Assembly (NCBI GenBank): GCA_946122785.1
Contig: CAMGYJ010000010.1
Coordinates: 10,329,467-10,393,466 of the forward strand
Direction: 5' to 3'
Length of the DNA: 64,000 bases
Source of the DNA: Linum tenue
Taxonomy: Eukaryota; Streptophyta; Magnoliopsida; Malpighiales; Linaceae
The notes beneath the pieces were generated by a model. The model ran no database searches, was not told where the DNA came from, and saw only the letters and a program-made list of their open reading frames with translations. The translations under genes and the position numbers were made by a program. Of the stretch, positions 20,906-33,189 are shown piece by piece. Each line of letters starts with the position of its first letter. Position 1 is the stretch's first letter.

Positions 20906-22420
20906 GGGAAAGTATTCTTAGTGTCACCTCCCTTACTCTATATCACTATATCAGTCTAGTGACTGAATGTTGCAAATTTTGTATGCAGATTATAAAAGCC
21001 CTTAATCTCTTTAGGAAAAAGACAGGCACTAACAAATACTTTTGGGTAAGGACTTGCAGTGTTAATATTAATACTTGTAGTGGAATGGGTAACACTTTTA
21101 AGATTTTGCTTAAGGTCAGTAATTTCTCCACAGATACACCTAGATAAAAAGGTTCCAACTGGAGCAGGACTTGGTGGTGGAAGCAGCAATGCTGCAACTG
21201 CATTGTGGGCTGCCAATCAATTCAGTGGCGGTCTTGCTACGGAGGAAGAGCTCCAGGAATGGTCTGGAGAGATTGGTTCGGACATTCCTTTCTTCTTCTC
21301 TCATGGAGCAGCCTATTGTACTGGTCGTGGTGAGGTATGAATCCGCGTTCTTTGAGATGCAGGCTTGAAGATATTCCCACTTCACTTCATGTTCTGATGA
21401 TACTTGATTGGTAAAGACTAAAGAGTGTATCTTGATACCAAAGTTCGGACAGTAGGCCTTGCTTTTTGCCTGATAAAACAAGTTGGTTGTTAAAAAAAAA
21501 GACAGGGATAATTAAGTTATCTCCTCAGCTATTACAGTTTCCAAGTGAATGAATATTAGTAAGCTCATTCGACACAAAATGCTCCTTGAGCGCATTAGCT
21601 GCGAGTTCGAACTGATTTAGTTGTTGTTGTATGACATTTTTTTCCTTGGCTTGTTCAGGCTGTTGAAGATATGGCTTCACCTATTGCTTTAGACATTCCT
21701 ATGGTTCTTGTTAAGCCCCCCCACAAGCCTGCCCAACTGGTGAAGTCTATAAGGTAATGTGGTTTAATTTGCAACAGTCTTGAAACCTTCTTGCAAACTA
21801 GTTTAGTCTCAGAAAGTGTCTTGACAGTTAACTTGTGTGATATAGTAGCATCTCCGAGTGGACCAAGCTAGTCAAGTTGATCCATTGACTTTGCTAGAGA
21901 TGATATCAAGGAATGGCATATCACAAGATGTTTGCATAAAGGATCTGGGTATGAACTCAAATAACATTATCATGGTTTAATTCGTAAAAGTGATTCCGTC
22001 TTCTATCTCTTGAATAGATTTTTGTTTCATTTCCCCCCATCCAATATGAAAGCCACTATCTATCCTTGGCTGCAGAACTTCCAGCGTTTGAAGTTCTTCC
22101 ATCACTTAAAAGGTTGAAGCAGCGTATGGCAGCAGCTGGCCGTGGACAATATGATGCTGTTTTCATGTCTGGAAGGCACCTTTTTACTATCTACAATGCC
22201 ACGTGATTTGAATTTTATGGTTTATCTAGTCCAAGAACCTGCATAGTATCAGTGGTTCGGTTTCTGTAAAGTTGATAACCACACACCATATGAAATGATT
22301 CTGTGCACTTTGCCAATGTGTGTGAGTTTTCCAGTGGTAGCACCATTGTCGGCATTGGTTCACCAGATCCTCCGCAATTTGTGTACGATGATGAAGAATA
22401 TCAGGACGTTTTCTTGACAG

Positions 22421-23346
22421 GTAAAAGATGGTGACGGTGAATATTTGGAAAACCATGCTTCATGATATACTTGGTAACTTAGAGATGATGTTTGGTCTTG
22501 TTGTTTTCGTTCTAGAGGGTGTGCTATAATTTTTCCCGCACCTGAGGCCTGAGGGTGATGTTTAGAAATAACAGTGAAATGGTGGATTGGTGGTACAAGA
22601 CTTAAACGGCAACTGTTCGGATCTAAAAGTAAGCATCTTGGAGAGCTTTGGGATCTTGTTGCGCAGATGGGAAAAGTGATGAAATAGTTTCTTTTTTAGT
22701 AGAAGCTGCTTAGCGTTGTAATTGAAGTGCAATAACCATGAGAGTATTCTCTTCTGCATTCAAAGACTACACAGACCCACCTGGATGGAATCCATATCAG
22801 CAGATCCGGGTTATGGCTGAACGAAAACCGAGGATGGCGACCCTCCTCGATGGAGAGGACAACATTGAAACCATTGGGGAAACACTCCCCTGATGGTGAA
22901 TCAGTACCAACCTATACCATTGAGATGACGATTACTGTATTAATTTACCAAGGTGTTTAAGCTCAATTTAAGAGGTGAAACCATTTCTGCTCAATGAACC
23001 ATGGAAATTTTGCATTGTCCCTCCCTACTAGTTTGGAAGATGGTGTGGGTTCACGAGGGTACTCGCTTTCGACTCGTAACCTTGCCGATTCAAAGTTCAT
23101 CAATCACAGTCACACTACAGGCTTCCTCTCTAACCTCTCAGGAACTGTAAATCCAAAGGGAACGGCAGCATTCAAGAAAATATAACTCGTTGAGATGCCA
23201 CTTATCTTCACTAAGGATATTCAACAAATCGACAGAAAAGCAGACAACCCAACAGCAACCATAAAATTCAAACACATTTTTCTTGTCCTTCTTTCCTCTT
23301 TTTTTCCTTTTTCATTTTTATTCAAGGCCTCCCCCAACCCACCCTA
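22421..23346. other. Interval between ISPE remnant and the UBA gene
   Basis: No further ISPE exon recognised. The right part should be the 3' UTR of the minus-strand UBA gene (stop at 23347-23349). A CT-rich stretch at 23285-23345 is the only composition feature. Confidence 0.5.
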
Positions 23347-25422
23347 CTACAGTGAAGGAGAAGAAACAAACTGTCTGGGTAAGCTAAACAGATCTTTCCC
23401 CTCAAATGGAGACGTCCACTCATGCGAACCGCCAGCCGATGTTTCTGGGTTAGCCACCCCGCCACCATCCTGCAGCCCTGCAAAGCCACCTACACCATTC
23501 ATACTTGGAGCTGCTCTCATCGCAAGCTTTGCACCCAACCCTGACCCTGTAGGGTCATAACCCTGGGTGGCACCATTCTTTAACGACCCTTGCCCTAGAC
23601 AGAATGTAGCATTAGGCCTTGGAGAAGACAAACTCCGATCCAAACTCCAGTCTATGTTCGTGTAGTCTAACTGTGCCATTGAGCTTGCAGTGGTCCAATC
23701 CACCGGTGAGGAGGCCCCCGACGAAACAGTCGAACCGAAGCCAGAGAAGAGGCCAAGGTTAGAAGCAGCAGCAAGGGTTGACGCTGACCCTGGTCTGTTA
23801 CTCCATAACCCATTCCCTCCTCTGCTTGTCTCTAGGGGACTGCTTCCAGGAATAAAATGTTGCTGCTGCTGCTGCTGCTGCTGATACGGAAGATGATGGT
23901 TGTGGAACATCTGACTAGAAGAAGTTAGGTGGTTTGGGCTTAGGCTGCTTGGAATCTGGGGAACAAATCCGTTGCCGGGCTTCATCATATCAACGCCGTT
24001 TGGAGGGTACCAACTGAGGCCAGCAGACCCAGGTGGAGGCGATGAGCTCATGCTTGTAACTGCTGGAAGTTGTTTTGTATTTACAGTAGTTTGGGGTCGC
24101 TGCATCATGATTACAGGTTCTCTAACAGTAGTTCCACCAGGGAGAAAGTTCTTGTTATTATATTCACTCCCAACAGATGATAATGATGCATACCTGCTGG
24201 TATCTGCCTTGGGTGGTTGTGGTGAAACTTGCAAAGGAGCCGACAGAGAGTAAGAAACAGATGGAATATTATTAGATGTTGGCACACCAGTCCACCTTTT
24301 CTCAGATACCACCACACCAGAGACCAACTTTGTCGGTTGTATTCTGTTCAAAGGCTGCTGTAAGTTCTTCACCATCCCAGGTTCAGGAGATCCTCCTCCT
24401 GCCAAGGCAGGAGGAACAGCAGCTTTCATGTAGTTGAAGTCTCTATTATCATCTCGTCTCTGTTGTATAGCCACAGAAGGTTGACTATGATTTGGTCTTA
24501 CTTGAGGTCTCATAACATTCTGATGACTGACAGATACTGGAACCCCCTTCCCACCGTTAACCATTGTTGGGGGATCACCAGTTTCTTCAGGCTTTGGAGG
24601 TGCAGGAGGAGGATCAAGCTTCATCCTCCTCAAACTCTCTGCAGCTTTATCAAGGTCACCTTCAGAACCAACTACTGCCCTTTCAACCTCTTGCTTTGTG
24701 CACTTGTATCTCACTTCTAAATCAGCAATCCGAGCAAGCTCATCCGATATATCAATTTTCAGATTCCCACCGCCACCGAGATTCTGATCTCTGTGTTTAT
24801 CATCTGTATCTTCACCACTTTCAAACAGCCACGACACAGATTCCTCTACTTTACCTTCATTAAGTATTAGAGCCATGGTAGCTCTTTCGTGTGAGAATCC
24901 CATGGCAACGAGCTGCTGAGCAAGTGCTTCGAGCTTCCTTGACATCAGATAGCCGCTGCACCGCTCATGCAATTCCTGTGCTCGCCTTTCCTTCTGGCGC
25001 TGATGCTTCCTCTCATTCTTCTGACGGATTTTCTCTCTCTTGTCATTGTCAGCAACACCCGGAATTGTTGCTTCCTGGCGTGCTGGAGTGTTGGAGGTCT
25101 TCTCCTTGTGGTGATCTTCTGAATCACCAGACCAGCTTCCATTGTTTGAGACAGAATCATATTCCACACCACCAGCTCCACCAAACTGATCATCTGTCTC
25201 ATCTATGTTGCGGAATCTGCCATTGTTGTGTATGGGAGAGGCGGCAGATGTTGGCACTGTTTCAAGTGTATGGAATGTTCCAGACAGTGGATTGTATGCA
25301 CTGGCTGGGATGCTACTACTGCTACCTCCATTAACAGTGCCTGATGGAGGCTTTGATAATGCCTTCTGTGGTTCTTTGCCAGACTTCTTGTCCTTGTTCT
25401 TGGCTCTTGATGCCGGAGACAT
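23347..25422 (-). CDS. UBA-domain protein, Ser/Gln/Pro-rich (691 aa)
   Basis: A single uninterrupted coding exon. A basic, low-complexity N-terminus with a DNDKREKIRQKNERKHQRQ helix (about 125-150) leads into a UBA domain at about 162-203 (RKLEALAQQLVAMGFSHERA, GKVEESVSWLF). MGF-x-x-E-R-A is the ubiquitin-contact loop. A second helical, UBA-like segment lies at about 227-270. The rest is disordered, with a run of eight Gln encoded by a CTG/CAG microsatellite (about 23859-23882). Plants have a conserved family of such proteins of unclear function, and ubiquitin binding is inferred from the domain. The start at 25420-25422 follows a 5' UTR acceptor at about 25455. It lies tail-to-tail with the ISPE remnant. 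Confidence 0.85.
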   Translation of the reverse strand: MSPASRAKNKDKKSGKEPQKALSKPPSGTVNGGSSSSIPASAYNPLSGTFHTLETVPTSAASPIHNNGRFRNIDETDDQFGGAGGVEYDSVSNNGSWSGDSEDHHKEKTSNTPARQEATIPGVADNDKREKIRQKNERKHQRQKERRAQELHERCSGYLMSRKLEALAQQLVAMGFSHERATMALILNEGKVEESVSWLFESGEDTDDKHRDQNLGGGGNLKIDISDELARIADLEVRYKCTKQEVERAVVGSEGDLDKAAESLRRMKLDPPPAPPKPEETGDPPTMVNGGKGVPVSVSHQNVMRPQVRPNHSQPSVAIQQRRDDNRDFNYMKAAVPPALAGGGSPEPGMVKNLQQPLNRIQPTKLVSGVVVSEKRWTGVPTSNNIPSVSYSLSAPLQVSPQPPKADTSRYASLSSVGSEYNNKNFLPGGTTVREPVIMMQRPQTTVNTKQLPAVTSMSSSPPPGSAGLSWYPPNGVDMMKPGNGFVPQIPSSLSPNHLTSSSQMFHNHHLPYQQQQQQQQHFIPGSSPLETSRGGNGLWSNRPGSASTLAAASNLGLFSGFGSTVSSGASSPVDWTTASSMAQLDYTNIDWSLDRSLSSPRPNATFCLGQGSLKNGATQGYDPTGSGLGAKLAMRAAPSMNGVGGFAGLQDGGGVANPETSAGGSHEWTSPFEGKDLFSLPRQFVSSPSL

Positions 25423-25455
25423 CACTACCTCGAAGTAGAGACTGGCTCCTGTAAG

Positions 25456-27260
25456 TTTTTAAGACAACAAGACAACATTTTCTGGTCAGACTCACACTAG
25501 GAAGTATGCTCATTATTTGAGTAACAAACAAAAGGACGAATCTTAATATAGACAGAGTCCATAATGGCAGTAACTTGAGAAAAGGTGCAAAACAACAGTT
25601 TGTTGTCTGCACGTATAAGTTGGAACAAAATCATAGACAAGCAGCTGTGGTAGGACAATAGCTAACGCACAATTATTCCCCCACAGAGAATGGGATTCTT
25701 TATAGAGTTCAAAACCGGTCAGACAACTATCTTTCTTCCTATATCCATGTGGGCAAGTTCATTCCGTTATGGTTTTGTCACTCTTATACTTGTAGCGGAT
25801 GTAGCCCACACAAGAAGGAATTGCAGGCCCCACACTCTTGCATTTACCCTATTTCCGACGTCTCAAAGAAATCCAACAAAAATAACGTTGCATCTTTTCA
25901 TGCGAGTATCAAAACAAAACAAATCTCTACATTAATGCAAACATTGAGGTAACAAACAAGATGGCGACGATCCAAATTTCAAATCAAGCTGTCACAATCA
26001 CCATCGAGACAGTTTTAAAAGCCAAACTACCACATTAAAAAGCTATGCAAGATATAACGCTTCCCTTCAATGTTCCTCATAATGAAAGAGTACATTACCC
26101 ATGGAACATGATGATACAAGCCATAGAAACAACTGTCAGCTGTCTTCAATCAGTTTTCTTAATTTCTGTGTCAAAAGATATAGCCAGCAAGTATCTATTC
26201 GGACCAATGTGGGAATTTCATCGAAAGCTAGAAGAACCACAAAAGATAACAATCCCAACACAGCCATTAATAAGACCACATCTTATGCAAGTAACAGGAG
26301 GATTGCTACTCAAACATCTTCCGCAATTAAGGTAACAATTCCAAGCTTTGACCAGATGCTCCCTCCTCATAGAATAAACCCTCATAAGATAGATCGCATG
26401 AAAGCAAGCATCATATCATATCGTATCCAAGAGGTGCACTTCTCCATTTCGGCTTGAATATATCCACCACAAAGCCATTGCTGATCAACCCTATTAGACC
26501 AAAAGTATTCTACAAACCCACAGAATATCTCAAGAATAAACAACTCCAAGGGATTGCATAGTGGTGATGGGGCGATCAAAACATCGAACCCACTCCAAAC
26601 TTGGGGCCAACATCACCAATGAGAATGAAGAAAGTGCTACATTTTGCATTCCAACTAAGAAATGAAGCACAACAGCTAGGGGTTGCAAAGAACAATAATT
26701 AACCGCGCAACCAGGCCAGCAAACTCAAGTCCAAACGTTTACAAACTCTGTTTCACTTCCACATAGTACAGTGTAGACTACTACTATTCAGACTCATCCG
26801 CCCTTATCAGAACTCATCAGAAGTTATTGCCGGAATAGTGAAAATCAAGATTCTCCATCCACCCCCTACGAACAGCCAAGAGAGTCCATAATCCAGTTTG
26901 ACAGCTGATCCCGTAGCACAAGACGTGGGGATTGATTACAACAAAATTGAAGACAGAAAAAGATCAAAGCCAAAGCACCGGCGGGGGATGGGATTTTCCA
27001 TCACAATTGATCAGTAATTGGGCGGAATTAGGGATTAACAAAATAGAATCACGCCACTCTCAACATCAGAGACGATTGACAACCAAGGAGATCCCTACTA
27101 AAACTACACGCCACGGATTCATCCCCCAACTCCGAGTCCCGGGCCGACTGAAACAATAGAATTACAATTGTGCCAGCTCGTCGAGGAATTCGCCCAGAAT
27201 GAGTACGGAATTCAAAAGCACGGTAGAAAGATACAGGAGAGAGAAGGGAGGGATGCCAAC
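25456..27260 (-). other. Probable 5' UTR intron of the UBA gene
   Basis: On the minus strand CTTCCAG|GTTGGC near 27260 is a plausible donor, and CTTACAG|GAGCC near 25455 is a good acceptor 33 nt before the start codon. The 1.8 kb between has no coding potential, no TE ends and a normal intergenic look. Other donors are possible. Confidence 0.5.
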
Positions 27261-27540
27261 CTGGAAGAAAGATTGGAGGGGAGAGAGGACGATACGGAGT
27301 GATCGATGTTGCAACCACGGCGGCGGCGGCGGCGAAAGCGATCGGAGAAGGGCAATCGAAGCGCGCGAGAGATGGCAGGTGAGAGCAGACGGATTGATTT
27401 TGGACAAAAAGAGGTTAGCAGGGAGGGAAAATGGGGAAGAAGAGAGACGAAAGACGGGATAGGTGTTTCGAGGCCCAGACTGAATCGACGGGATTAGGGT
27501 TTTGAAAGAAAGGGGCAGAAAAAGAGAGCAGACAGAAGAA
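27261..27540 (-). promoter_or_regulatory. Probable first (non-coding) exon and promoter edge of the UBA gene
   Basis: Purine-rich on the forward strand (CT-rich in the sense of transcription), with a telo-box-like AAACCCTAA on the minus strand near 27495-27503. It fits a 5' UTR of a constitutively expressed gene. The transcription start is not pinned down. Confidence 0.45.
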
Positions 27541-27730
27541 CTATTTTATTTAACAGAAACCAATAATAATGTCAATTTCATAATGGCTTTATATTTTTAT
27601 ACATTTATTTTTGTTTCTTTTACGGAATCAACAAAGTCCAAACAAACAAAATAAACTTTTTCATTATTATAAAATAATAATAAAATCCGCGCCGATCTAA
27701 AGCAGGTTGGCTTTGTCTCAGAAAAGATAA

Positions 27731-30611
27731 GGTCCTCCCACCTACTATTGAGAAGACGTCCTACCAGTGGAAAATATGATATTTGTGTAATGATAATATA
27801 GTATACGATCTACATGAATACATATTCGTCAAACAAGAAAAAAGTTTTCTTATAATAGATAGTAGTATGAAATCAAGCTTTCAAGAATATGATATTTATG
27901 TTATGAGAATCTATCTATACTATATATTATGGCAATTAAAAAAAAAATCTTGCCACATAAGCACTAGGATGATCCACAATTTGCCAAGTTGGACAACTTT
28001 TTTACAAACAAAAAATTAGTTATTAATGTATTTATGGAGCTACCTCTCTCTTCTTTAATATTTCCATTTTTTTATCCAATTATTATTTTTCATTTATCCA
28101 TTTATTCTTTTTGTCTTTAATAATAAGTACATGTTGATAAACTTAACCAAACACACATAAATAATTATTTTTTTTAAATAAACAAAATATAAATAAGAAA
28201 ACAGAGAGTGACATATATCACATTTATTTAAATAAAAAATATCTGATTAAACCTTATGAAATAAATTTTCTACTCATTTTTACTAAAATTCAATGATAAG
28301 TTACATTTTGATGAAAAAATAAACAAACATACACATAAACATTTATGTTTTAATCGATTAAACCAAAATATATATGAAAAGAGAGAAAATAAACATTTGA
28401 CATTCAATTACCTTTGCAAAATAAACTATATTACTTTATATTTTGTTGCAATGAAACACTCTCTTATTCGTACAATATATATCTATAAAATAAAACAGTA
28501 TTATTTAGCAAAATGTCAGAGTATAATCTTGATCGAGTAGTTACAGTTATTTATTTAAAAAAATTCTTATTCATTCAGATAATGTTCTACCTTAAATTCC
28601 TCAAATGAAGAGGAATCGCATATGCAATAATTTGATAATGTGACCTAAGTTCACATTAATAATATTTGCTCTATATCATGTTGATTGAGCAAGCTCTATT
28701 GAGGTTCTAAGTCGTATGCTAAGAAATTTTCTTTCAGAGTTGGAGTTATCTTCGACGATTATAAATCAAAATTTTCAAAATAATAGATGTGAAGGTTAGA
28801 AAAATCTTTGTTCAGAATCTACGATAAACATCACATTTCATCAACTACTAACCTAGGCATTTACCAAATAAAGGTTGGCAATTTTTAGTAAGATCGTCAA
28901 TTGGGATAAACATATATATCTAGCAATCAAATATTTTTATCTAATAATCTCAACTCTCAAAATTGGTTGTCAGTTCTTCTAGATTCGAGAAATGCGAATT
29001 AATATATGTTGTATAAGATAATAAGTTAATGCAAATAATCAAATGAAATACACTGATATTGTTCAAATGATAAGACATTTAAATGCACTTAAAATATGTG
29101 TGTATTGGAGACACTCTTTATCAATTATTAATATATAAGTGATAAAATCTTTGAAAATTACACATTCAACGACCATGTTAATACCAAAATCCTCTATAGT
29201 GTGTGAGAGTGCCTTAGATTGAGATTCTAAGCCAACATATAAACAATGACCACCGGTTGAGGTTTAGTATAAACTTCAAGAATTAACAATGGATACATAT
29301 TGTATAATATACTAAATTTAAGTGTCTGGATAAAAAAAACAAACATCCAAAATGGAAATGAGTCGATATTAGAGAATTTAGTCATCATGAGGGCTACGGT
29401 GTGTGTCAAGTTTCAATATGGATGAATAAATCCAATAATGAAGTATTTTTACTAAGAATTTCTCACTAAAAAGTCGTAATTTTTACAACATTGGTCGAGA
29501 GTTCGTCCAAACTCGAGGATCATGAATGTGTATTGGATTTCCAAAGGACCTAAAATCCCAATCCCTTTCGAGGGCTAAATACCTCTGATCACAACCATAG
29601 GTGCTAAAGTAGAATGAAAAAGAAGCCAAAAAAAGCAAAAAAGAACATAACCTCCGATACTATGAACATAATAAAACTATATCGAGCTATGATCCTGTCA
29701 TCCCTACCTTTTTATTATCCATAAAGGGGACGGCGGGAGAGGATAAGAAATAAATAGTAGGATTTTAGTATTTGCCTCTTTATATATTACATATCGAACG
29801 ATAGACAACCCCAATGGTTGTCTGGCGTTATGAGGATAAAAGCGAGATCTCTAGATAATTTTGAGTCTAATATACATATACACACACATATATATACATG
29901 TATATGTAATATCAAGGTATACTGTACTTTTTATTTAACTCAAGATACGATAGAAGATATGTATTACGAAGTATGTGCATAAATTAGAGGTTAAAGAATT
30001 AGGGACTAGATTTCACCTATTAGAGGTGAGGGTATATTATCATGCCCCAAAGAACTCCGGTTAATTTGGGTCTAGATAGTAAAACTCAATGGTCGTATGG
30101 TAGTATGAACGCAAGAGTATAGCGTACTCCTGGCGCACGCTAGCTTCAACTATATATATGTGTGTGGTTCAGGTTGGCGTACTCTAAATATTAGTGTTTT
30201 GGTTGACAAATTTTGACATAAGTTCTAAATGGGACGTGACAGCGATATAATTTATGATTCGAAAATCGAAGCATCACAAGTGAGTGTGCTAAATATTGGA
30301 AATTTCAATATAGACATACTACAAACTCTGTTATAAAATATTTAGAAGATCCAAAATGATTTAAACATATAAATTATAAAATAAATCTCTCCCGCCAACG
30401 GGCCGGGTAAAAAGCTAGTATGATAGATGCTATTTATGTTATGAGAAGATGATATTCTGGAAGGCTTGATTTCATACTACTATCTATTATAAGAATACAT
30501 TTTTCTTGTTGGACGAATATGTATTCTTGTAAATCGTATACTATATTATCATTACACAAATATCATATTCTCCGCTGGGAGGACATCCTCCCAACAGTAG
30601 GTGGGAGGACC
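27731..30611. mobile_element. Long-hairpin TIR element, arms about 190 bp, split by a Helitron
   Basis: GGTCCTCCCACCTACT at 27731 is repeated in inverted form at 30596-30611, and the two arms match for about 180 bp (both contain AATGATAATATAGTATACGA and ATAGATAGTAGTATGAAATC). Without the Helitron the element is about 380 bp, a foldback MITE. The outer boundary may extend a few bases (GATA on both sides); no target duplication was resolved. Confidence 0.8.
27914..30418 (+). mobile_element. Non-autonomous Helitron (2505 bp)
   Basis: The 5' end TCTATACTATATATTATGG is preceded by A. The 3' end is AAAAAGCTAG followed by host T. A hairpin CCCG-CCAA-CGGG lies at 30391-30402, 12 bp before the CTAG end. 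TC start, CTRR end, 3' hairpin and insertion between A and T are the Helitron hallmarks. The interior is AT-rich with no Rep/Hel ORF. It sits in the loop of the hairpin element, so it came later. Confidence 0.85.
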
Positions 30612-31118
30612 ATATCCGATCCGACTTTTGTCCAACCTGTTCCCACTTCCCGGCTCTCTCCCTTTGAAAACAAAAACAGAGAATAATAAAAATGTTAGAA
30701 TTACTCGGAAGTTATAAATTTATAATTCCACAAAAGTTTAAATTCCCCTCCAAAAGTGTTCTGGTACGAGTGGAGAGTTTCAAAAGTCCAAAATTCCACT
30801 TTCACTCATAATCTAGTTTAGGGTAGATTTCATCATTCTAATTACAAAAAAAATCTTTATTTTTCTGTAAGTACTAATAATTAATTAAAACATTTTGATA
30901 ATTTATTTTATTCCGAAAAACTCATATGAAGTATGACGTATTTAATGATAAAAACACCATTATTAGTTTAGATAGTCATAGATTCATCACATGCTTGTCA
31001 TATTGAGTTGTGACATCAACTATTCAGAAGTCTTAATCATAATGAAGTGTGCATCAACTGTTCATTCAACTTTAATTATACTTAATTGTGACAACTACTG
31101 TTCAATCAACTTTAGTCA
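30612..31118. other. Host DNA left of the solo LTR, with imperfect 50 bp repeats
   Basis: From about 31000 a unit like GTGACATCAACTATTCA...CAACTTTAGTCAT recurs about three times and continues after the solo LTR (33002-33050). No gene seen. Confidence 0.45.
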
Positions 31119-33001
31119 TGTTACACCCCGCTCTTCCCAAAAGTCAAAATGACTAAAATACCCTTGGGTCAAGTTCAACCGTATTACCGATGAGGAGTAA
31201 AAATGTGAACTAATTGTTCAAACGATGTCGAGTTTCGACATGAAGTGAGAAAATTTGAGACGTTAACTGAATTTTGGATTAAACTCACCCGTTATTAGGA
31301 AATTCCCAAGATAACCCCAAGGAAATTAAACCTAACCTAACCCTACTTCTCTCTCGACCCTCTGGTTTTCCCCAAACCTAAATCTACCAATTACCAAGAG
31401 GCGCAGGAGACAAATTTGCCAAGCCCGTTCAATTCCCTCTTCTACATAGGAAAGCAGGCTTCTCTCCTCGCTCTCGGCCAAAGCTCCACTGCCGCCATTC
31501 TTTGCCTTCCATCATCACCGCCCAGCAAGTTGGTCCACCATTGCTTCTTCTTTTCCTTTGCACCGTAACCGCCAAGCAGTAGAGACAAAACCACCATGGG
31601 ATTGAGGTATGAGTCTCCGCAATGGAATTATATTAATGATGATGGTTTATTTCATCCAATCACGAGGCTAAAAGGGAATTGAAGATTATCGTTCATGGAA
31701 TTGAGGCGGTGGGGTTTAGAGATTTATGCCATGGTTACAGTGGTGATCGAGGTGCTCGGCCCTAAGTGCCAAAAGGAGTCCATTTTTGGAATGGTAATGT
31801 GTAGTGGATGGAATGGATGTGGATCATGGTATTACAAGCAATGCTGAGTGGTTGCGGAAATATTGTTGACACTTTTCGATCGTACGAAGAACTAGGCCCA
31901 TTCGAAGTGAATTCAAGGCAGTCAACTTCATCATAAGGTGAGTGTAAAGGGGGTAAATTCTACGTCTTACGTATTCTTTTAAGTATTATGATTTTAAGTA
32001 TTTTAGCGAATTGGTTACCGTTGCTTGGTTATGTGTATGATTGATTATTTGTGCTTTGCTTGAGTTATGGTTTGAGGTGATTTTGAGCTATTTACCTTAA
32101 AGCGTTATGTTTGAGTTATGGTTAAAGTTTAAGAAACAAGTTCTTTTTAAGAAGTAACTCACCTTCAAGAAGGTGAAGTCGTTTTAAGTGTTTTTAGTCA
32201 CTAGCGCCAGTCCATTGCCTTTTGAGACATTTTGACATAGAGCAGCAATTATGCTCTTGAGACTTTTAAGATGAGCTGCAGTTATGCTCTTGAGAATCGT
32301 GGTGAAGATCCACCACGATAAGTTTAAGATGTTAGGGGGATGAATCGTTACGACTCCCCTAACTAAGTTTAAGTTAAAGGAAAGCCTTGATGGCTTCTCA
32401 TACGTATGAGTTGGCAACCGGACTAGCTAGTGAGGGATCCCCGTGTCAGTCAAGATTTGAGCTTCAAGAATGGAGAGTAACAGTAACTCCCATACAGTTT
32501 AAGAGTTAAAGTTTTTAAGAGTGAAAGTACAAACAACTTCCACCAAATTAAGTAAGAGTTTTAAGTAAAGTACTAAGCAGTAAGAATTTTAAACGTAAGG
32601 GCGTAGACTGACCCCAATTCACTCACCAGTTTGAAGAGGGAGGAGCTAGAGGAGCAGTTAGAGAGCAGCGAGTTCGAGAGGAAAAGTTCGAGGGCAGCCA
32701 GCTAGAGGAGGGTAGTGCAAGCGTCACAGAGGATGCCTAGTTAAGATTTTCAGTAGCAGCAATGACATAGACTACCTAGTTATTTACATTTTATGATTTT
32801 GAGTATAGACTGGAGATCAAATTGAGATTTTAAAGTTTGAGTTTAATTTGCCCATATGTTAGGGCTTTGCTTTGAACTACAAGTGTGTGTTTTCAGTATT
32901 TTATTTATGAAATTTTTTTCTGCTGCAATTTAAGATTTGAGTATTTTATTTGTCAAGGGCATTTTAGTAAAAGTAGTACCCGACCGGGTTAGGGTGTTAC
33001 A
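31119..33001 (+). mobile_element. Solo LTR, 1883 bp, Tekay/Del-like, target duplication AGTCA
   Basis: Begins TGTTACACCCCGC and ends GGGTTAGGGTGTTACA. AGTCA flanks it at 31114-31118 and 33002-33006. TGTNACACCCC...GTGTTACA ends and a length near 2 kb are typical of Tekay/Del chromovirus LTRs. No internal domain remains. A second, minus-oriented partial copy lies at 55575-56190. Confidence 0.9.
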
Positions 33002-33189
33002 AGTCAGACTAAGTTGTGTCATCAAAAGTTCATTCAACTTTGAACATTGGTAAAAAATGAACCATTCCGGGTTTCTATAAATAAACCCTCAAACTTGGTC
33101 TTCGAACTCATCCATCATTCAACCTTCTTTCTTGAAAAACCATTGATCCTTCATTCTTCTCTCCAGTCACCCAAACTATTTTGCCTTCA

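Larger units (their letters stand above)
15227..22420 (+). pseudogene. ISPE: Disrupted ISPE: 4-diphosphocytidyl-2-C-methyl-D-erythritol kinase
   Basis: Plastid MEP-pathway GHMP kinase that phosphorylates CDP-ME. Exons: to 15451, 15534-15569 plus 19714-19773, 19872-19940, 20064-20173, 20989-21045, 21134-21334, 21659-21753, 21849-21948, 22076-22175 and 22335-22420. Seen: SRLTLFSPCKINVFLRITSK, the GHMP motif VPTGAGLGGGSSNAATAL, IGSDIPFF, and GSGSTIVGIGSPDPPQFVYDD. A Ty3-gypsy element interrupts exon 2. Exon 4 runs into TAA at 20088-20090 because of an indel. A run of seven C at 21716-21722 shifts exon 7. The exon 9 donor reads GC, no in-frame start is clear and the final exon is not found. An active copy must lie elsewhere if this allele is fixed. 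Confidence 0.85.

Noticed and set aside
23690..25334. Several plus-strand frames opposite the UBA gene
   Set aside because: Antisense shadows of a 691-codon exon with a clear UBA domain.
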